Below are positions 22,995 to 31,768 of a DNA stretch of 64,000 nt, piece after piece; positions within the stretch are counted from its first letter, which is position 1; the number at the start of each line of letters is the position of its first letter. Both the position numbers and the translations under genes were made by a program. The DNA is taken from contig NZ_CP052859.1 in NCBI RefSeq assembly GCF_012935695.1, positions 5,807,001-5,871,000 on the forward strand, given 5' to 3'. This DNA is from Pseudomonas sp. ADAK18. Lineage in GTDB: Bacteria; Pseudomonadota; Gammaproteobacteria; Pseudomonadales; Pseudomonadaceae. The notes beneath the pieces are model-generated. The model did no database searches. It saw only the letters and a program-made list of their open reading frames with translations, and had not been told where the DNA came from.

Positions 22995-23641
22995 ACCTGT
23001 TGAAACTCTCGACGGCCTTGTTGGCCCTGGCGTTGCTGGGCGGCTGCGCGGCACCCAAGACTGTGGATTATTCGGCGTTCAAGCAGGCGCGGCCCAAGTC
23101 GATCCTGGTGCTGCCGCCGATCAATGAATCCCCTGAGGTGCAGGCGTCCTATAGCCTGGTGTCCCAGGTGACGTACCCGCTGGCCGAAGCCGGTTACTAC
23201 GTGTTGCCGATTGCCCTGGTGGACGAAACCTTCCGCCAGAACGGCCTGACCACGCCCACCGATATCCAGGCCGTGGCGCCGGGCAAGCTGCATGACATCT
23301 TCGGTGCGGACTCGGCGCTGTACATCACCGTCACCGAGTACGGTACCAAGTACATGTTGATCTCCAGCGACACCGCGGTGACCGCCTCGGCCAAACTGGT
23401 GGACCTGCGCACCGGCACCACCTTGTGGACCGGTACCGCGCGGGCCTCCAGCGAGGAAGGCAACAACAACGGTGGCGGTCTGGTCGGCATGTTGATTTCA
23501 GCGGCGGTCAAGCAAGTGATCAACAGCTCCACCGATGCGGCGCATCCGATTGCCGGTGTTGCCAGTGCGCGCCTGCTGTCGGCGGGCCAGCGTACCGGGA
23601 TCCTGTACGGGCCACGTTCGCCTAAATACGGTTCGGACTGA
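22991..23641 (+). CDS. DUF799 / GNA1162-family lipoprotein
   Basis: This 216-residue lipoprotein starts within an ATGA overlap with the preceding gene. The lipobox LGGC is near residue 18. The sequence KSILVLPPINESPEVQASYS is typical of the DUF799 family, whose Neisseria member GNA1162 is a surface antigen related to the TolB N-terminal fold. The C-terminal half contains a glycine/asparagine loop (EEGNNNGGGLVGMLISAAV). It is the last gene of the three-lipoprotein operon; the next gene is convergent. No catalytic residues are expected. Confidence 0.87.
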   Translation: MNLLKLSTALLALALLGGCAAPKTVDYSAFKQARPKSILVLPPINESPEVQASYSLVSQVTYPLAEAGYYVLPIALVDETFRQNGLTTPTDIQAVAPGKLHDIFGADSALYITVTEYGTKYMLISSDTAVTASAKLVDLRTGTTLWTGTARASSEEGNNNGGGLVGMLISAAVKQVINSSTDAAHPIAGVASARLLSAGQRTGILYGPRSPKYGSD

Positions 23642-23687
23642 TTCATCTGCGGCAAACAGCCTGGTCACCTTCGGGTGGCCGAGCTTC

Positions 23688-25910
23688 TTAGCGCTTCTTC
23701 TTTTGCTCATTGCGGTGCTGCTGGATCAGCTCTATGCGGCTGGCCGTGCCCATCCAGGCGCGACCGCCGCCCAGTGGGCCACTGATGGCGCCGTTGTGCA
23801 GCGCGATAATTTCCCCTGTGTCGGCCGAGATCACCGGTGAGCCGGAGGTGCCCGGTATTTTGTAGGCATCATGGTAGAGCGCGCTCTGATAGGCATTATC
23901 ACTGCTCAATCCCAGGATGGTGGTGGGCTTGCCGCTGCCGTTTAAAAAGGAAATACCGAGGGATTGTTGCCCATGGTTGGGCATGAAGATTTTGTGCCCG
24001 GCCGTTATCTGTGGGTGGGTGGCCAGTTTGAGCGGTGGGAATTGACGTGCCAGTGCAGTTCTTTCCGTTTGGGGCAAATCAACCCTCAGTTCGGCATAGT
24101 CCAATCGAGCGTCGCCGCTGATCAGGTTTTTATCCAGCGGCACCTTGCGTGCGGCTTTCATGCGCCCGTCTTCACCTTCCTCATACCCAAGCCATAGTTC
24201 GAGCCTGCTGCCTTTGTCGAGCGCCTCGTGAACGTGTTTGTTGGTCAGTACGCTGTTGCCCCCATCGATCAGCGAGCCGGTGCCCAGCGAGCGATGGTGG
24301 ACTCGCTCATAGCCCCATGAGTCGCGCATTACAGTGACTTCGCGAATGGTGCCCACCGCCCTTGCTGCGGTGTGCATGGGTGTGCCCTTGAGCGATGCGC
24401 TGGACCAGTTCTGCAAAGAAAAGGGGGCCTGTTGTAAGCCTGTTTTTGGAGTGGTTGGGGCGTTATCCGGACGTATCGACCGTCGGGGATGACTCGGTGC
24501 GACGTCGCTGGGGAGGGGAGGGCGCGGCGGTAAAATCGGAGTATTCGAGTGGTGGCGGATGACGTCAGTGGGCTTGACGATGCCGTTGCTTCTAATGAAC
24601 AGGTCCGACTTGCCGGTGCCATTCAAGTCGATAGCCAGGCTGTGTTCTCGGGTGTAGGCGTTATAACCGAGCACTGCTTCGCCGGGTCGCCCACTGAACC
24701 GTGTGACAAAGTTCAGCGCATGGATGCCGGCCTCTCTCATCGCGCCGGACACATCGATTTTGTCCTGCCCGCTGGTGAAGTCCAGGAGCAGGTCGGGCCG
24801 GCTCTCGGTGGAGTCGCTGGCCTTGTCGTAGACGAAGATGTCCGCCCCCGCGCCGCCCTCCAGCCTGTCTGCACCGGCACCTCCCTTCAAGCGGTTGTTC
24901 GCGGCGTTGCCGGTCAGATGATCATCCCCGGAGCCTGCGATGGCATTTTCCAGCGTCACACCCTTGGCGATGGACACGTTGCCTTTCATGCCGCCGACAT
25001 CCGAGAACTGCTCGGCCTTGAGGTTGATGGATTGGTTCTGGTGGAACCCCGAGACGTCCAACGTGTCGTTGCCTCCACCGTCCCATACGCAGAACACGGG
25101 GGCATCGGTTGACGACTTGAGACTCAGGAAGTCGCGGCCGGTATTGGAGTTGAAGCCATAGACCGTGTCGTCGCTGCGGGTCTTGAAATTGGCGCCGTAG
25201 AGTTTTTGTACGGCGCTGATGTCATCCATCATCGGCCCGGCAGGATAGTGGGGTTCCCGATTTTTGCGATGATCGTGACCGCGATGGCCCTCCCACCAGT
25301 AGCTCATGACGCTGTAGGCGCGAGTGTCCTCGGCGTAGCGGGCGTGCTGATCGTAACTGCCACCGCCGTTGTATTTTCCGGGATGCATCAGGCCCAGGGT
25401 GTGGCCTATCTCATGGGTCAGCAAATGCCGGCTGTAGCTGCCGTGATTGAAGGGGCGACTCTTGCCGTCTGACGCGAACCAGGCTTGCGTTCCATCGTGG
25501 TAGATGCCGGGATAGCTCGCATAGGCCGAAAGCCCCGCGTTGACGTCATTGCCCAGCAACAATTGCCCTTCAGCACCTGGCGTATTTTCGTTGAACGACA
25601 GCTTGGCCACATCGGCCCAGGACTGCATGGACCGCCTGGCCTGCTCCTTCTGGTAGCCGGTGAATTCGTTGGCACCGGCCGGAGTGTTGTAAGTGGATTT
25701 AGACGGAGTGAAGAATTGATAGGAAATGCTTGTTACACCGTCAAGGTTGCGGTCTTTCCAGCGGTAGCCCATCCGGGTGAGTTGCTCGGCCGCTTGATCA
25801 GTGGTGTAGGAAGGCTTGCGTGATGGGGTTTCAGAGCGGCCATACAGTGGCCAGGATGCACGTGAGTTTGTCTCACTGGACCAAGCGACTTTGCGTTGTA
25901 GGTCAGTCAT
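23688..25910 (-). CDS. Serralysin-type metalloprotease fused to a trypsin-like serine protease
   Basis: This 740-residue protein carries two proteolytic domains. ATG 25910 is chosen, with GAGGAAC upstream; an upstream GTG would add 75 implausible residues. Residues 1-240 are an M10B metalloprotease: zinc site HEIGHTLGLMH at 166-176 and Met-turn SVMSYW at 200-205. Residues 325-440 are the serralysin C-terminal domain with RTX repeats (GSGDDHLTG, GGAGADRLEGGAGADIF). A proline-rich linker (455-510) leads to a chymotrypsin-fold domain with the triad His559 (TNKHV), Asp604 (RLDYAEL) and Ser689 (GTSGSP). There is no Sec signal, no aprDEF exporter and no AprI inhibitor nearby. The serine protease occupies the place where serralysins normally carry their type I secretion signal. 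Confidence 0.9.
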   Translation of the reverse strand: MTDLQRKVAWSSETNSRASWPLYGRSETPSRKPSYTTDQAAEQLTRMGYRWKDRNLDGVTSISYQFFTPSKSTYNTPAGANEFTGYQKEQARRSMQSWADVAKLSFNENTPGAEGQLLLGNDVNAGLSAYASYPGIYHDGTQAWFASDGKSRPFNHGSYSRHLLTHEIGHTLGLMHPGKYNGGGSYDQHARYAEDTRAYSVMSYWWEGHRGHDHRKNREPHYPAGPMMDDISAVQKLYGANFKTRSDDTVYGFNSNTGRDFLSLKSSTDAPVFCVWDGGGNDTLDVSGFHQNQSINLKAEQFSDVGGMKGNVSIAKGVTLENAIAGSGDDHLTGNAANNRLKGGAGADRLEGGAGADIFVYDKASDSTESRPDLLLDFTSGQDKIDVSGAMREAGIHALNFVTRFSGRPGEAVLGYNAYTREHSLAIDLNGTGKSDLFIRSNGIVKPTDVIRHHSNTPILPPRPPLPSDVAPSHPRRSIRPDNAPTTPKTGLQQAPFSLQNWSSASLKGTPMHTAARAVGTIREVTVMRDSWGYERVHHRSLGTGSLIDGGNSVLTNKHVHEALDKGSRLELWLGYEEGEDGRMKAARKVPLDKNLISGDARLDYAELRVDLPQTERTALARQFPPLKLATHPQITAGHKIFMPNHGQQSLGISFLNGSGKPTTILGLSSDNAYQSALYHDAYKIPGTSGSPVISADTGEIIALHNGAISGPLGGGRAWMGTASRIELIQQHRNEQKKKR

Positions 25911-26151
25911 GGCGTTGTTCCTCTTTTTTGACGTCCCGTGCAGCGCAAGGCTCAACGTATTTGGCCTGAGGGGCGGGTGCTCGGTGAGTGGCGTTCTCGA
26001 GACGCCAGGTTCAACGTGCCTGTGTAGCCAAACGTGATTCGAGCCGAGTCTTTCCAAAGCCGTTGCCAAAAAAATCCCGAGCTTTAACCCGAACCGTGAG
26101 CGCCTTGCGTCTGACCTTGTGAACGGATCATTCACACTCGAGGTTCAGCCC

Positions 26152-27822
26152 ATGTCCCGTCCTCTTCTGCTCCTGCGTCCTGCTGCCCAGGGCTTTGCCG
26201 TTACCTTGCTGGTGGCGCTGGCCGGTTGTGGGTTGTCTTCGTCCCAAGACGTTGCCAAGACCTCCGACGTCGCACCCATTCCTGAATTGCAAAGCGAACC
26301 GACTCACCCACAGGGCGCCATGGTCAAACGAGTGGCCGCTCCGATGGCTGCGCCGATGGTCGCGAGTTTTGCCCTGCGCGATTCGGTGCAGAGGGAGTAC
26401 CGTGCCGAACCTCGCGAGCAGTACCAAAACCTGCCGGACAACCCGGTCCACAGCGTCGCCGAAACGCCGGTGTCGACCTTCAGTGCCGACGTCGACACCG
26501 GCAGTTATGCCAATGTCCGACGCTTCCTCAATCAAGGCCGCCTGCCGCCCGACGGTGCTGTGCGACTTGAAGAAATGGTCAATTACTTTCCCTACGATTA
26601 CGCCCTGCCCAGCGATGGCTCGCCGTTTGGCGTGACCACCGAAGTGGCGGTGTCACCGTGGAACCCGCACACCCGCCTGTTGCGCATCGGCATCAAGGCC
26701 TCGGACCGTGCCGTGGCAGACTTGGCACCGGCCAACCTGGTGTTCCTGGTGGACGTGTCCGGCTCCATGGATCGCCGCGAAGGCCTGCCGCTGGTCAAGA
26801 GCACGCTGAAACTGTTGGTGGACCAACTGCGGGACCAGGACCGCGTGTCGCTGGTAGTGTATGCCGGTGAGTCGCGGGTGGTACTCAAGCCGACGTCGGG
26901 GCACGACAAGGCAAAGATCCGCAACGCTATCGACCAGTTGACCGCCGGTGGTTCCACCGCTGGCGCCTCGGGTATCGAGATGGCGTATCAGATGGCCCGC
27001 GAAGGGTTTATCGACAAGGGCATCAACCGCATCCTGCTGGCCACGGATGGCGACTTCAACGTCGGCGTCAGTGACTTCGACAGCCTCAAACAAATGGCCG
27101 TCGACCAGCGCAAAAGCGGAGTTTCCCTGACCACCCTGGGTTTTGGCGTGGACAACTACAATGAACACTTGATGGAGCAACTGGCCGACGCGGGCGACGG
27201 CAACTATGCCTACATCGACAACCTGCGTGAAGCGCGCAAGGTGCTGGTGGACCAGCTCAGCTCGACCCTCGCGGTGGTGGCCAGGGACGTCAAGTTGCAG
27301 GTGGAATTCAACCCGGCCCAGGTCAGTGAGTACCGCCTGTTGGGCTATGAAAACCGCGCCTTGAAACGTGAGGACTTCAACAACGACAAGGTCGATGCTG
27401 GCGAGATCGGTGCGGGGCATACGGTGACGGCGTTGTATGAGATTGTGCCGAAGGGTGAAAAGGGCTGGCTGGAACCGTTGCGCTACGCCGACACTCCTAA
27501 GGTGGACGGCAAGACGGGCGAGCTGGCGATGTTGCGGGTTCGCTACAAGCCTGCGGCAGGCGGCAGCAGCCGGTTGATCGAACACCCAGTGAGCAGCGAG
27601 CAGGCGCCCGGTAAGCCCAGCGATGACCTGCGTTTCTCGGCTGCCGTGGCCGCCTTCGCCCAGCAACTCAAGGGTGACGGCCGTTACACCGCTGACATGA
27701 GTTTGAAGGACACTGCTGCATTGGCCCGTTCTGCCCGGGGTGACGACCCGTTCGGCCTGCGCAGTGAGTTTGTGCAATTGGTGGAGCTGGCGCAGAGCCT
27801 CAAGGCGCCCACCCAACTTTGA
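26152..27822 (+). CDS. von Willebrand factor A lipoprotein (YfbK-like)
   Basis: This 556-residue protein starts at ATG 26152, with CGAGG 8 nt upstream; the GTG at 26119 is less likely. The lipobox LAGC follows the signal peptide. An N-terminal vWF-A-like segment (TFSADVDTGSYANVRRFLNQ) is followed by a VWA domain with an intact MIDAS motif, DVSGSMD, and a DUF3520-type C-terminal domain (ELAMLRVRYKP). Relatives are E. coli YfbK-type envelope proteins of unknown function. An ECF sigma factor and its probable antagonist follow within 31 nt and an overlap, so the three likely form one operon. Confidence 0.88.
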   Translation: MSRPLLLLRPAAQGFAVTLLVALAGCGLSSSQDVAKTSDVAPIPELQSEPTHPQGAMVKRVAAPMAAPMVASFALRDSVQREYRAEPREQYQNLPDNPVHSVAETPVSTFSADVDTGSYANVRRFLNQGRLPPDGAVRLEEMVNYFPYDYALPSDGSPFGVTTEVAVSPWNPHTRLLRIGIKASDRAVADLAPANLVFLVDVSGSMDRREGLPLVKSTLKLLVDQLRDQDRVSLVVYAGESRVVLKPTSGHDKAKIRNAIDQLTAGGSTAGASGIEMAYQMAREGFIDKGINRILLATDGDFNVGVSDFDSLKQMAVDQRKSGVSLTTLGFGVDNYNEHLMEQLADAGDGNYAYIDNLREARKVLVDQLSSTLAVVARDVKLQVEFNPAQVSEYRLLGYENRALKREDFNNDKVDAGEIGAGHTVTALYEIVPKGEKGWLEPLRYADTPKVDGKTGELAMLRVRYKPAAGGSSRLIEHPVSSEQAPGKPSDDLRFSAAVAAFAQQLKGDGRYTADMSLKDTAALARSARGDDPFGLRSEFVQLVELAQSLKAPTQL

Positions 27823-27852
27823 TCCCTGCACCGAAAGGAGTTCGCCACCTAC

Positions 27853-28425
27853 ATGCCTGCTTCGATTGATCCACCCAGCGACGAAGCGCTGCTGGCCCGC
27901 TACCGCAACGGCGATGGGGCTGCTTTCGAAGCCCTGTATGCGCGGCATCGACTGGGCCTGTACCGTTTCCTTGTGGGCCTGAGCAACAAGGCCGAACTGG
28001 CTGAAGAAGTGTTCCAGGAGACCTGGCTCAGCCTGATCCGCAGCAGCACCCAGCCTCAGGGCCGGGCGAGCTTTCGGACCTGGCTGTTCCAGATTGCCCG
28101 CAACCGCCTGATCGATCATTGGCGCAAACACGGCACCCACAACCCGTTGCATGACAGCTACGATGAGCAGCTTCACGCCCAGCCCGACGACACCGCCGGC
28201 CCCGAGCAGCAGTTAAGCCTGAGCCGTGATCAGGGCCGCCTGGACGCTGCCCTGCAAGACTTGCCCGAAGACCAGCGCGAAGTATTTCTGCTGCGTCTGC
28301 ACGGCGATCTTGAAGTGCCGCAAATTGCCGCCTTGATCGGCGCGCCACTGGAAACGGTCAAAAGCCGCTTGCGTTACGCCCAGCAGAAATTGCGTCGACT
28401 GCTGGCCGAGGAGGTACCCGCATGA
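27853..28425 (+). CDS. ECF-type sigma factor
   Basis: This 190-residue sigma-70 family protein has AAAGGAG upstream of ATG 27853. Region 2 spans about residues 20-90 (FEALYARHRLGLYRFLVGL, AEEVFQETWLSLIRS, FRTWLFQIARNRLIDHWR). Region 4 spans about 130-185 (LPEDQREVFLLRLHGDLEVP, then ETVKSRLRYAQQKLRR). It lies directly after the vWA lipoprotein gene and overlaps the next gene, whose product has one membrane segment. That arrangement suggests an envelope-signal response; the target promoters are not visible. Confidence 0.9.
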   Translation: MPASIDPPSDEALLARYRNGDGAAFEALYARHRLGLYRFLVGLSNKAELAEEVFQETWLSLIRSSTQPQGRASFRTWLFQIARNRLIDHWRKHGTHNPLHDSYDEQLHAQPDDTAGPEQQLSLSRDQGRLDAALQDLPEDQREVFLLRLHGDLEVPQIAALIGAPLETVKSRLRYAQQKLRRLLAEEVPA

Positions 28426-29051
28426 CTGACTCCCGACATACCCCGGATCCCGCCGACGAGGTGCTGATCCAGCATTTTCGTCAACACGCCAGTGGCGAGC
28501 CGCCGGCATCGCTGGACGCCTTCATCCTGGCTACCGCTCACCGCGAAGCTCCTGTGCCCAAGCCCAGCCTGTTGCAGCGGTGGCTGCAAGCCTGCCAACG
28601 GCCGCGCTGGCAGATGGCATTTGCCACTGTTGCCGGTGTAGCGCTGATGATTGGCCTGGTCGTGCGCTCACCGGTGCCTGACACCGAACTCTCTGCGCCC
28701 GCACTGCGGGACCACTCCGCCAACTTCCGTGAACTGGCCCGCCCGGTCCTGTATGCACCAGCACCCGCCCCGGCAGCACCCGCTGCGCCTGCCGGGTTTG
28801 CTATGGCGCCTCAGGCCGACAGTGCGCAGGTTCAGGCTGAGGTCGCGGGTGCCATGGCGGATGCGTCTAGGGCGAAAATGAGCAAGCGAATGACAGTCAA
28901 GCCACAGTCCCTGGAACAAGGACTTCAGGAAATCGTGCGCCTGCGCCAGGCGGGTGAGACCAAGGCGGCCGATGAACAGCTCCTGGCGTTGTATAGACGC
29001 TTTCCCCAGGAAGACCTGCCGGCTCGGTTGGAGGCGTTGCAAAAGCAATAA
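28422..29051 (+). CDS. Probable membrane anti-sigma partner
   Basis: This 209-residue protein has its ATG overlapping the sigma-factor stop (ATGA). The N-terminal ~60 residues are cytoplasmic ([20 protein letters not shown]), followed by one transmembrane helix at about 65-85 ([17 protein letters not shown]), an Ala/Pro-rich spacer and a helical C-terminal part ([19 protein letters not shown]). There is no ZAS zinc motif (HxxxCxxC), so it would be a non-canonical anti-sigma factor. Position and topology support the role; sequence family recognition is weak. Confidence 0.6.
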   Translation: MTDSRHTPDPADEVLIQHFRQHASGEPPASLDAFILATAHREAPVPKPSLLQRWLQACQRPRWQMAFATVAGVALMIGLVVRSPVPDTELSAPALRDHSANFRELARPVLYAPAPAPAAPAAPAGFAMAPQADSAQVQAEVAGAMADASRAKMSKRMTVKPQSLEQGLQEIVRLRQAGETKAADEQLLALYRRFPQEDLPARLEALQKQ

Positions 29052-29066
29052 ATAAACGGCGGCCAC

Positions 29067-29102
29067 AAAAAAGCCCCAGGTCTTTCGACCTGGGGCTTTT
29101 TC
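29067..29102. terminator. Bidirectional Rho-independent terminator
   Basis: The perfect inverted repeat aaaaagccccaggtc / gacctggggcttttt with a TTTC loop has A and T tracts on either side. It ends the sigma/anti-sigma operon and also the leftward tRNA-Arg gene. Confidence 0.9.
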
Positions 29103-29111
29103 GTTTGTATC

Positions 29112-29188
29112 TGGTGCACCCGGCGGGATTCGAACCCACGACCCCTGCCTTCGGAGGGCAGTACTCTATCCAGCTGAGCTACGGATGC
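29112..29188 (-). tRNA. tRNA-Arg (anticodon CCG)
   Basis: The minus strand from 29188 forms a 77-nt cloverleaf: acceptor GCATCCG pairs with CGGGTGC, the D arm contains AGCTCAGCTGGATAGAG, the anticodon stem CTGCC/GGCAG holds loop CTCCGAA (anticodon CCG), and the T arm reads GGTTCGAATCC. The CCA end is encoded. It reads CGG arginine codons. No integrase or attachment-site duplication is seen next to it. Confidence 0.97.
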
Positions 29189-29424
29189 TTGTGCGGGCGA
29201 CATCATACCCATGTCGGCCTTAGGCGTCCATGCCGGTTTTTGCCGCGGCGATTACCGGCTGTTGCGGCTCCAAGCGGTCCCGTCGCTGCCTAGCATTCAC
29301 AAGTCCGTGCGCCGGACGTCCCTTTGTTTGCTTTGCTCTGTTGGCTTCAAAGCCCCTTCTGCCGCGTTTGGCGCGGCATTTTCCTGTCAGGCCAGGTGAA
29401 CGCATGCATTCCAAAGGAACCGTG

Positions 29425-30120
29425 ATGCTCGATCTCCCGTTACGACAAACATTGTTGGCGCGCTCCGATTTATTCCGGGGGATGCCGGAACATCTTCTGC
29501 ACTACGTCGCGAACCATATGGTGGAGCGAACATTGGTCGATCGTGAACTGCTCTATTTCAAGGATGACACGGCCGAATTTGTTGCGTTGGTGGTGGAAGG
29601 CCGGGTGTATTCGCTGCTGCATGGCCCGGATGGTCGTGAGCAGATCATCGGTAGCGTAGGGCCTGGACAGGTGGTGGGGGAGTCGGCGTTGATCGAAGGG
29701 CATGGGCGCGAGTGTTCGACCTTTGTCAGCGGGCCGACGCGGGTGCTGCAGTTGGGCCGACGGCATTTTGCGCTGCTGTTCGAAGAGCCGGTGTTCCTGC
29801 GGCGTTTGTTGATGTTGATGATGGTGCGTTTGCTCAAAGTCATCGATTTGCTTGAGCTGGTGTGCCTGCATCGGTTGGAGTCGCGGCTGGCACGGTTTCT
29901 GTTGGCGAACATGGACGAAATCGATCTCGCCATGGCATTGCCCTGTGTCAGTTTGCCCGCGAGCCAGGGGGTGTTGGCGTCAATGCTCAACACCAGTCGG
30001 CCCAAGCTCAATGTGCAGTTGCAACTGTGGCGCCGCAGTGGGCTGATCAGCGGCAAGCTTGAGCGGATGGTGATCAACGACCTTGAACACCTTCGTCGAA
30101 AGGCCTGCCCGTTAAATTAA
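29425..30120 (+). CDS. Crp/Fnr-type regulator at the head of the Reb locus
   Basis: This 231-residue protein starts at ATG 29425 (AAAGGA 6 nt upstream); ATG 29404 is an alternative adding seven residues. A cyclic-nucleotide-binding-type domain covers about residues 10-120 (FRGMPEHLLHYVANHMVERT, VVEGRVYSLLHGPDG, GPGQVVGESALI). A long helix and a Crp-type helix-turn-helix follow (SLPASQGVLASMLNTSRPK). The Arg/Ser pocket that binds cAMP in Crp is not preserved, so the ligand is unknown. A sigma factor and the R-body genes lie directly downstream, making it a candidate regulator of them. Confidence 0.8.
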   Translation: MLDLPLRQTLLARSDLFRGMPEHLLHYVANHMVERTLVDRELLYFKDDTAEFVALVVEGRVYSLLHGPDGREQIIGSVGPGQVVGESALIEGHGRECSTFVSGPTRVLQLGRRHFALLFEEPVFLRRLLMLMMVRLLKVIDLLELVCLHRLESRLARFLLANMDEIDLAMALPCVSLPASQGVLASMLNTSRPKLNVQLQLWRRSGLISGKLERMVINDLEHLRRKACPLN

Positions 30121-30207
30121 TTGTCGCTGTGTTCCCTAGGTAACAGCGCCCCCCTGAACCCTCTCACAGACTGGTACCTCATCAAGGACGCACAGGGAGT
30201 GCTGGCG

Positions 30208-30750
30208 ATGGGGATATTGACGCTGCAAGAACGCACAGTAGCACCGGCTGATCGTTTGTTTGAGGCCAGTTGGCGCGCGGTGCACGTCGAACTCAAGCGT
30301 CGGGCGATCTGCCGCGCCAAGGGCAATCTGGAGCTGGGCCAGGAGTGGTTGTCGGCCACGGCGGTTAAGGCGTTGCTGTTTTTCCGACGTTCGCCGGAGC
30401 GCATTCGCGATCCTCAGGGTTTTTTGTTTCTGGTACTCGATCACGTGTTTCTCGACAGTCTGCGGCGCAGCAAACGCGAAGGGCGACTGTTCGATTATTC
30501 GGTCGATCTTGAGCACGATCACCAGGTCATTCTTGCCGCTCCCTGTGCCTCGGTGCTGGAACTTACCGAGCAGTGTGAGCGCTTGGCCCAGGTCGATCTG
30601 CGGGTAGCAAAGCTGCCGTTGTTGCAGCGCCAGCTGTTTGAAATGCGCTTTGTTGATGACCTGCCTTATCCGCAAATCGCCGCCGAGCTGGGGATCGGCC
30701 TGCCCCTGGTACGCAAGCGGGTACAGCTGTTGCGGGCGGCGTTGCGCTGA
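30208..30750 (+). CDS. Sigma-70 family (FecI-like) sigma factor of the Reb locus
   Basis: This 180-residue protein starts at ATG 30208, with GGAG 8 nt upstream. Region 2 features are RDPQGFLFLVLDHVFLDSLR with KREGRLFDY; region 4 features are LPLLQRQLFEMRFVDDLPYP then LGIGLPLVRKRVQLL. It lacks the neighbours of an iron-uptake FecI system: no FecR-like gene follows. It lies 108 nt before the first RebB gene, and sigma factors commonly accompany R-body loci, so it probably directs their transcription. This is inference from context. Confidence 0.8.
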   Translation: MGILTLQERTVAPADRLFEASWRAVHVELKRRAICRAKGNLELGQEWLSATAVKALLFFRRSPERIRDPQGFLFLVLDHVFLDSLRRSKREGRLFDYSVDLEHDHQVILAAPCASVLELTEQCERLAQVDLRVAKLPLLQRQLFEMRFVDDLPYPQIAAELGIGLPLVRKRVQLLRAALR

Positions 30751-30858
30751 TCGCGTTCACAACCTTCTTCGTGGCGCGTTCTAGTTCAATGAGCACTTCA
30801 CGCCCCACGCGCTAACCGCCGGCATCCTCGCCGGGTCGATTCCATCAAGGAGAGATGT

Positions 30859-31086
30859 ATGACAGAGGTCAACAGCCAGATTACCGATGCTGTCACCCAA
30901 ACCAACGTCAAGGTGGTTGCCGAGGCGCCGGCCCAGGCCATCGCATCGCTGTACCAGGTGGCCAGCAGTGCGGCCGGCCTGTCTTTGCAGAACGCGGTCA
31001 ACAGCCAACAAGCCATGAATCAGATTTCCAATGCGGTGATCTCCAAGGCGGTCGCGTTGATCATGCAAATTGGCGAGAAGGGTTGA
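30859..31086 (+). CDS. RebB-family R-body protein 1
   Basis: This 75-residue protein has the RebB signature (VNSQITDAVTQTNVKVVAEA, then PAQAIASLYQVASSAAGLSL). RebB-type proteins polymerise into R-bodies, coiled cytoplasmic ribbons that can unroll on pH change. AAGGAGAG precedes its ATG closely. It is about 30 residues shorter than the two later copies because it lacks their C-terminal VDTTAGAAATEKVAQGG block, and may be a minor or capping subunit. The next gene follows after 18 nt. Confidence 0.88.
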   Translation: MTEVNSQITDAVTQTNVKVVAEAPAQAIASLYQVASSAAGLSLQNAVNSQQAMNQISNAVISKAVALIMQIGEKG

Positions 31087-31104
31087 GCCCTGGGGAGCCG
31101 CATC

Positions 31105-31686
31105 ATGTCGTGGTTTAGCAGAAAGAAGCCCGCTACCCCCGAACCGCCGCCTGCTGCCGATCCGGCTGCCACGGCACCTGCCAGCCCGACGGTAGCAGCC
31201 CCGCGCTCGATCATGGCGCGCATGAACGAGCACTTGCTCAATCAAGCGAGCACGCCGTCGGCTGACAGCACGGCAGCGCTCAACAGCCAGATCGTCCAGG
31301 CCGTGCAGTTCACCAATGCGCAGAACTACGCCTATGCCCCGGCACAGATCGCCGTGGCCGCCGACATGATGATCAGCCAGGCCGCCGGGTTGGTGGCGCA
31401 GTCGGCGGCGGGGTACTTCGACGGGGTCACCAAACTTGCCCTCGCTGCTCAGGCGGTATTGCTGGAGCAGATGACCAAAAACATCGTTGCAAACCAACCC
31501 GGCAAAGCGGCCGAGGACGCCTTGGGTGCGCTGGCCACCGACCTGCTGGTGGGTGCGGCCGCAGCCGTAGCGGCTGCTGCGGGTGCGATGGAGGCCGAAG
31601 CCGCCAGCGTGGCGATCGACAAGATCGACCAGAGCATCGCCAAGTACAGCAGCACCCTGGCCAATCGCGCCGCGCCGGCGGCGTAG
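31105..31686 (+). CDS. RebB-related alanine-rich protein
   Basis: This 193-residue protein has a Pro/Ala-rich head (PEPPPAADPAATAPASPT), then a RebB-like core, ALNSQIVQAVQFTNAQNYAY, followed by APAQIAVAADMMISQAAGLV. An alanine-rich tail (GAAAAVAAAAGAMEAEAAS) is probably helical. The core repeats the pattern 'NSQI..AV..TN....APAQ' of the RebB proteins next door, so I read it as a divergent R-body subunit or assembly protein. It has no signal peptide and is co-directional with 18-nt spacing. Confidence 0.7.
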   Translation: MSWFSRKKPATPEPPPAADPAATAPASPTVAAPRSIMARMNEHLLNQASTPSADSTAALNSQIVQAVQFTNAQNYAYAPAQIAVAADMMISQAAGLVAQSAAGYFDGVTKLALAAQAVLLEQMTKNIVANQPGKAAEDALGALATDLLVGAAAAVAAAAGAMEAEAASVAIDKIDQSIAKYSSTLANRAAPAA

Positions 31687-31768
31687 ACCGAGCATCAGGT
31701 TCCAGAACCCTTCTGGAATCGTGCAACAGCAACTTGAAAGCAACTTTTCTTAAATGAGGAGCGACATC

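Noticed and set aside
29112..29188. tRNA-Arg as an integration site for a genomic island
   Set aside because: No integrase gene or duplicated tRNA 3' end was found on either side, and the neighbours are ordinary chromosomal genes.
29230..29424. N-terminal extension of the Crp-like regulator
   Set aside because: The extra residues are arginine/cysteine-rich and unlike the family; two better ATG starts with ribosome sites lie at 29404 and 29425.
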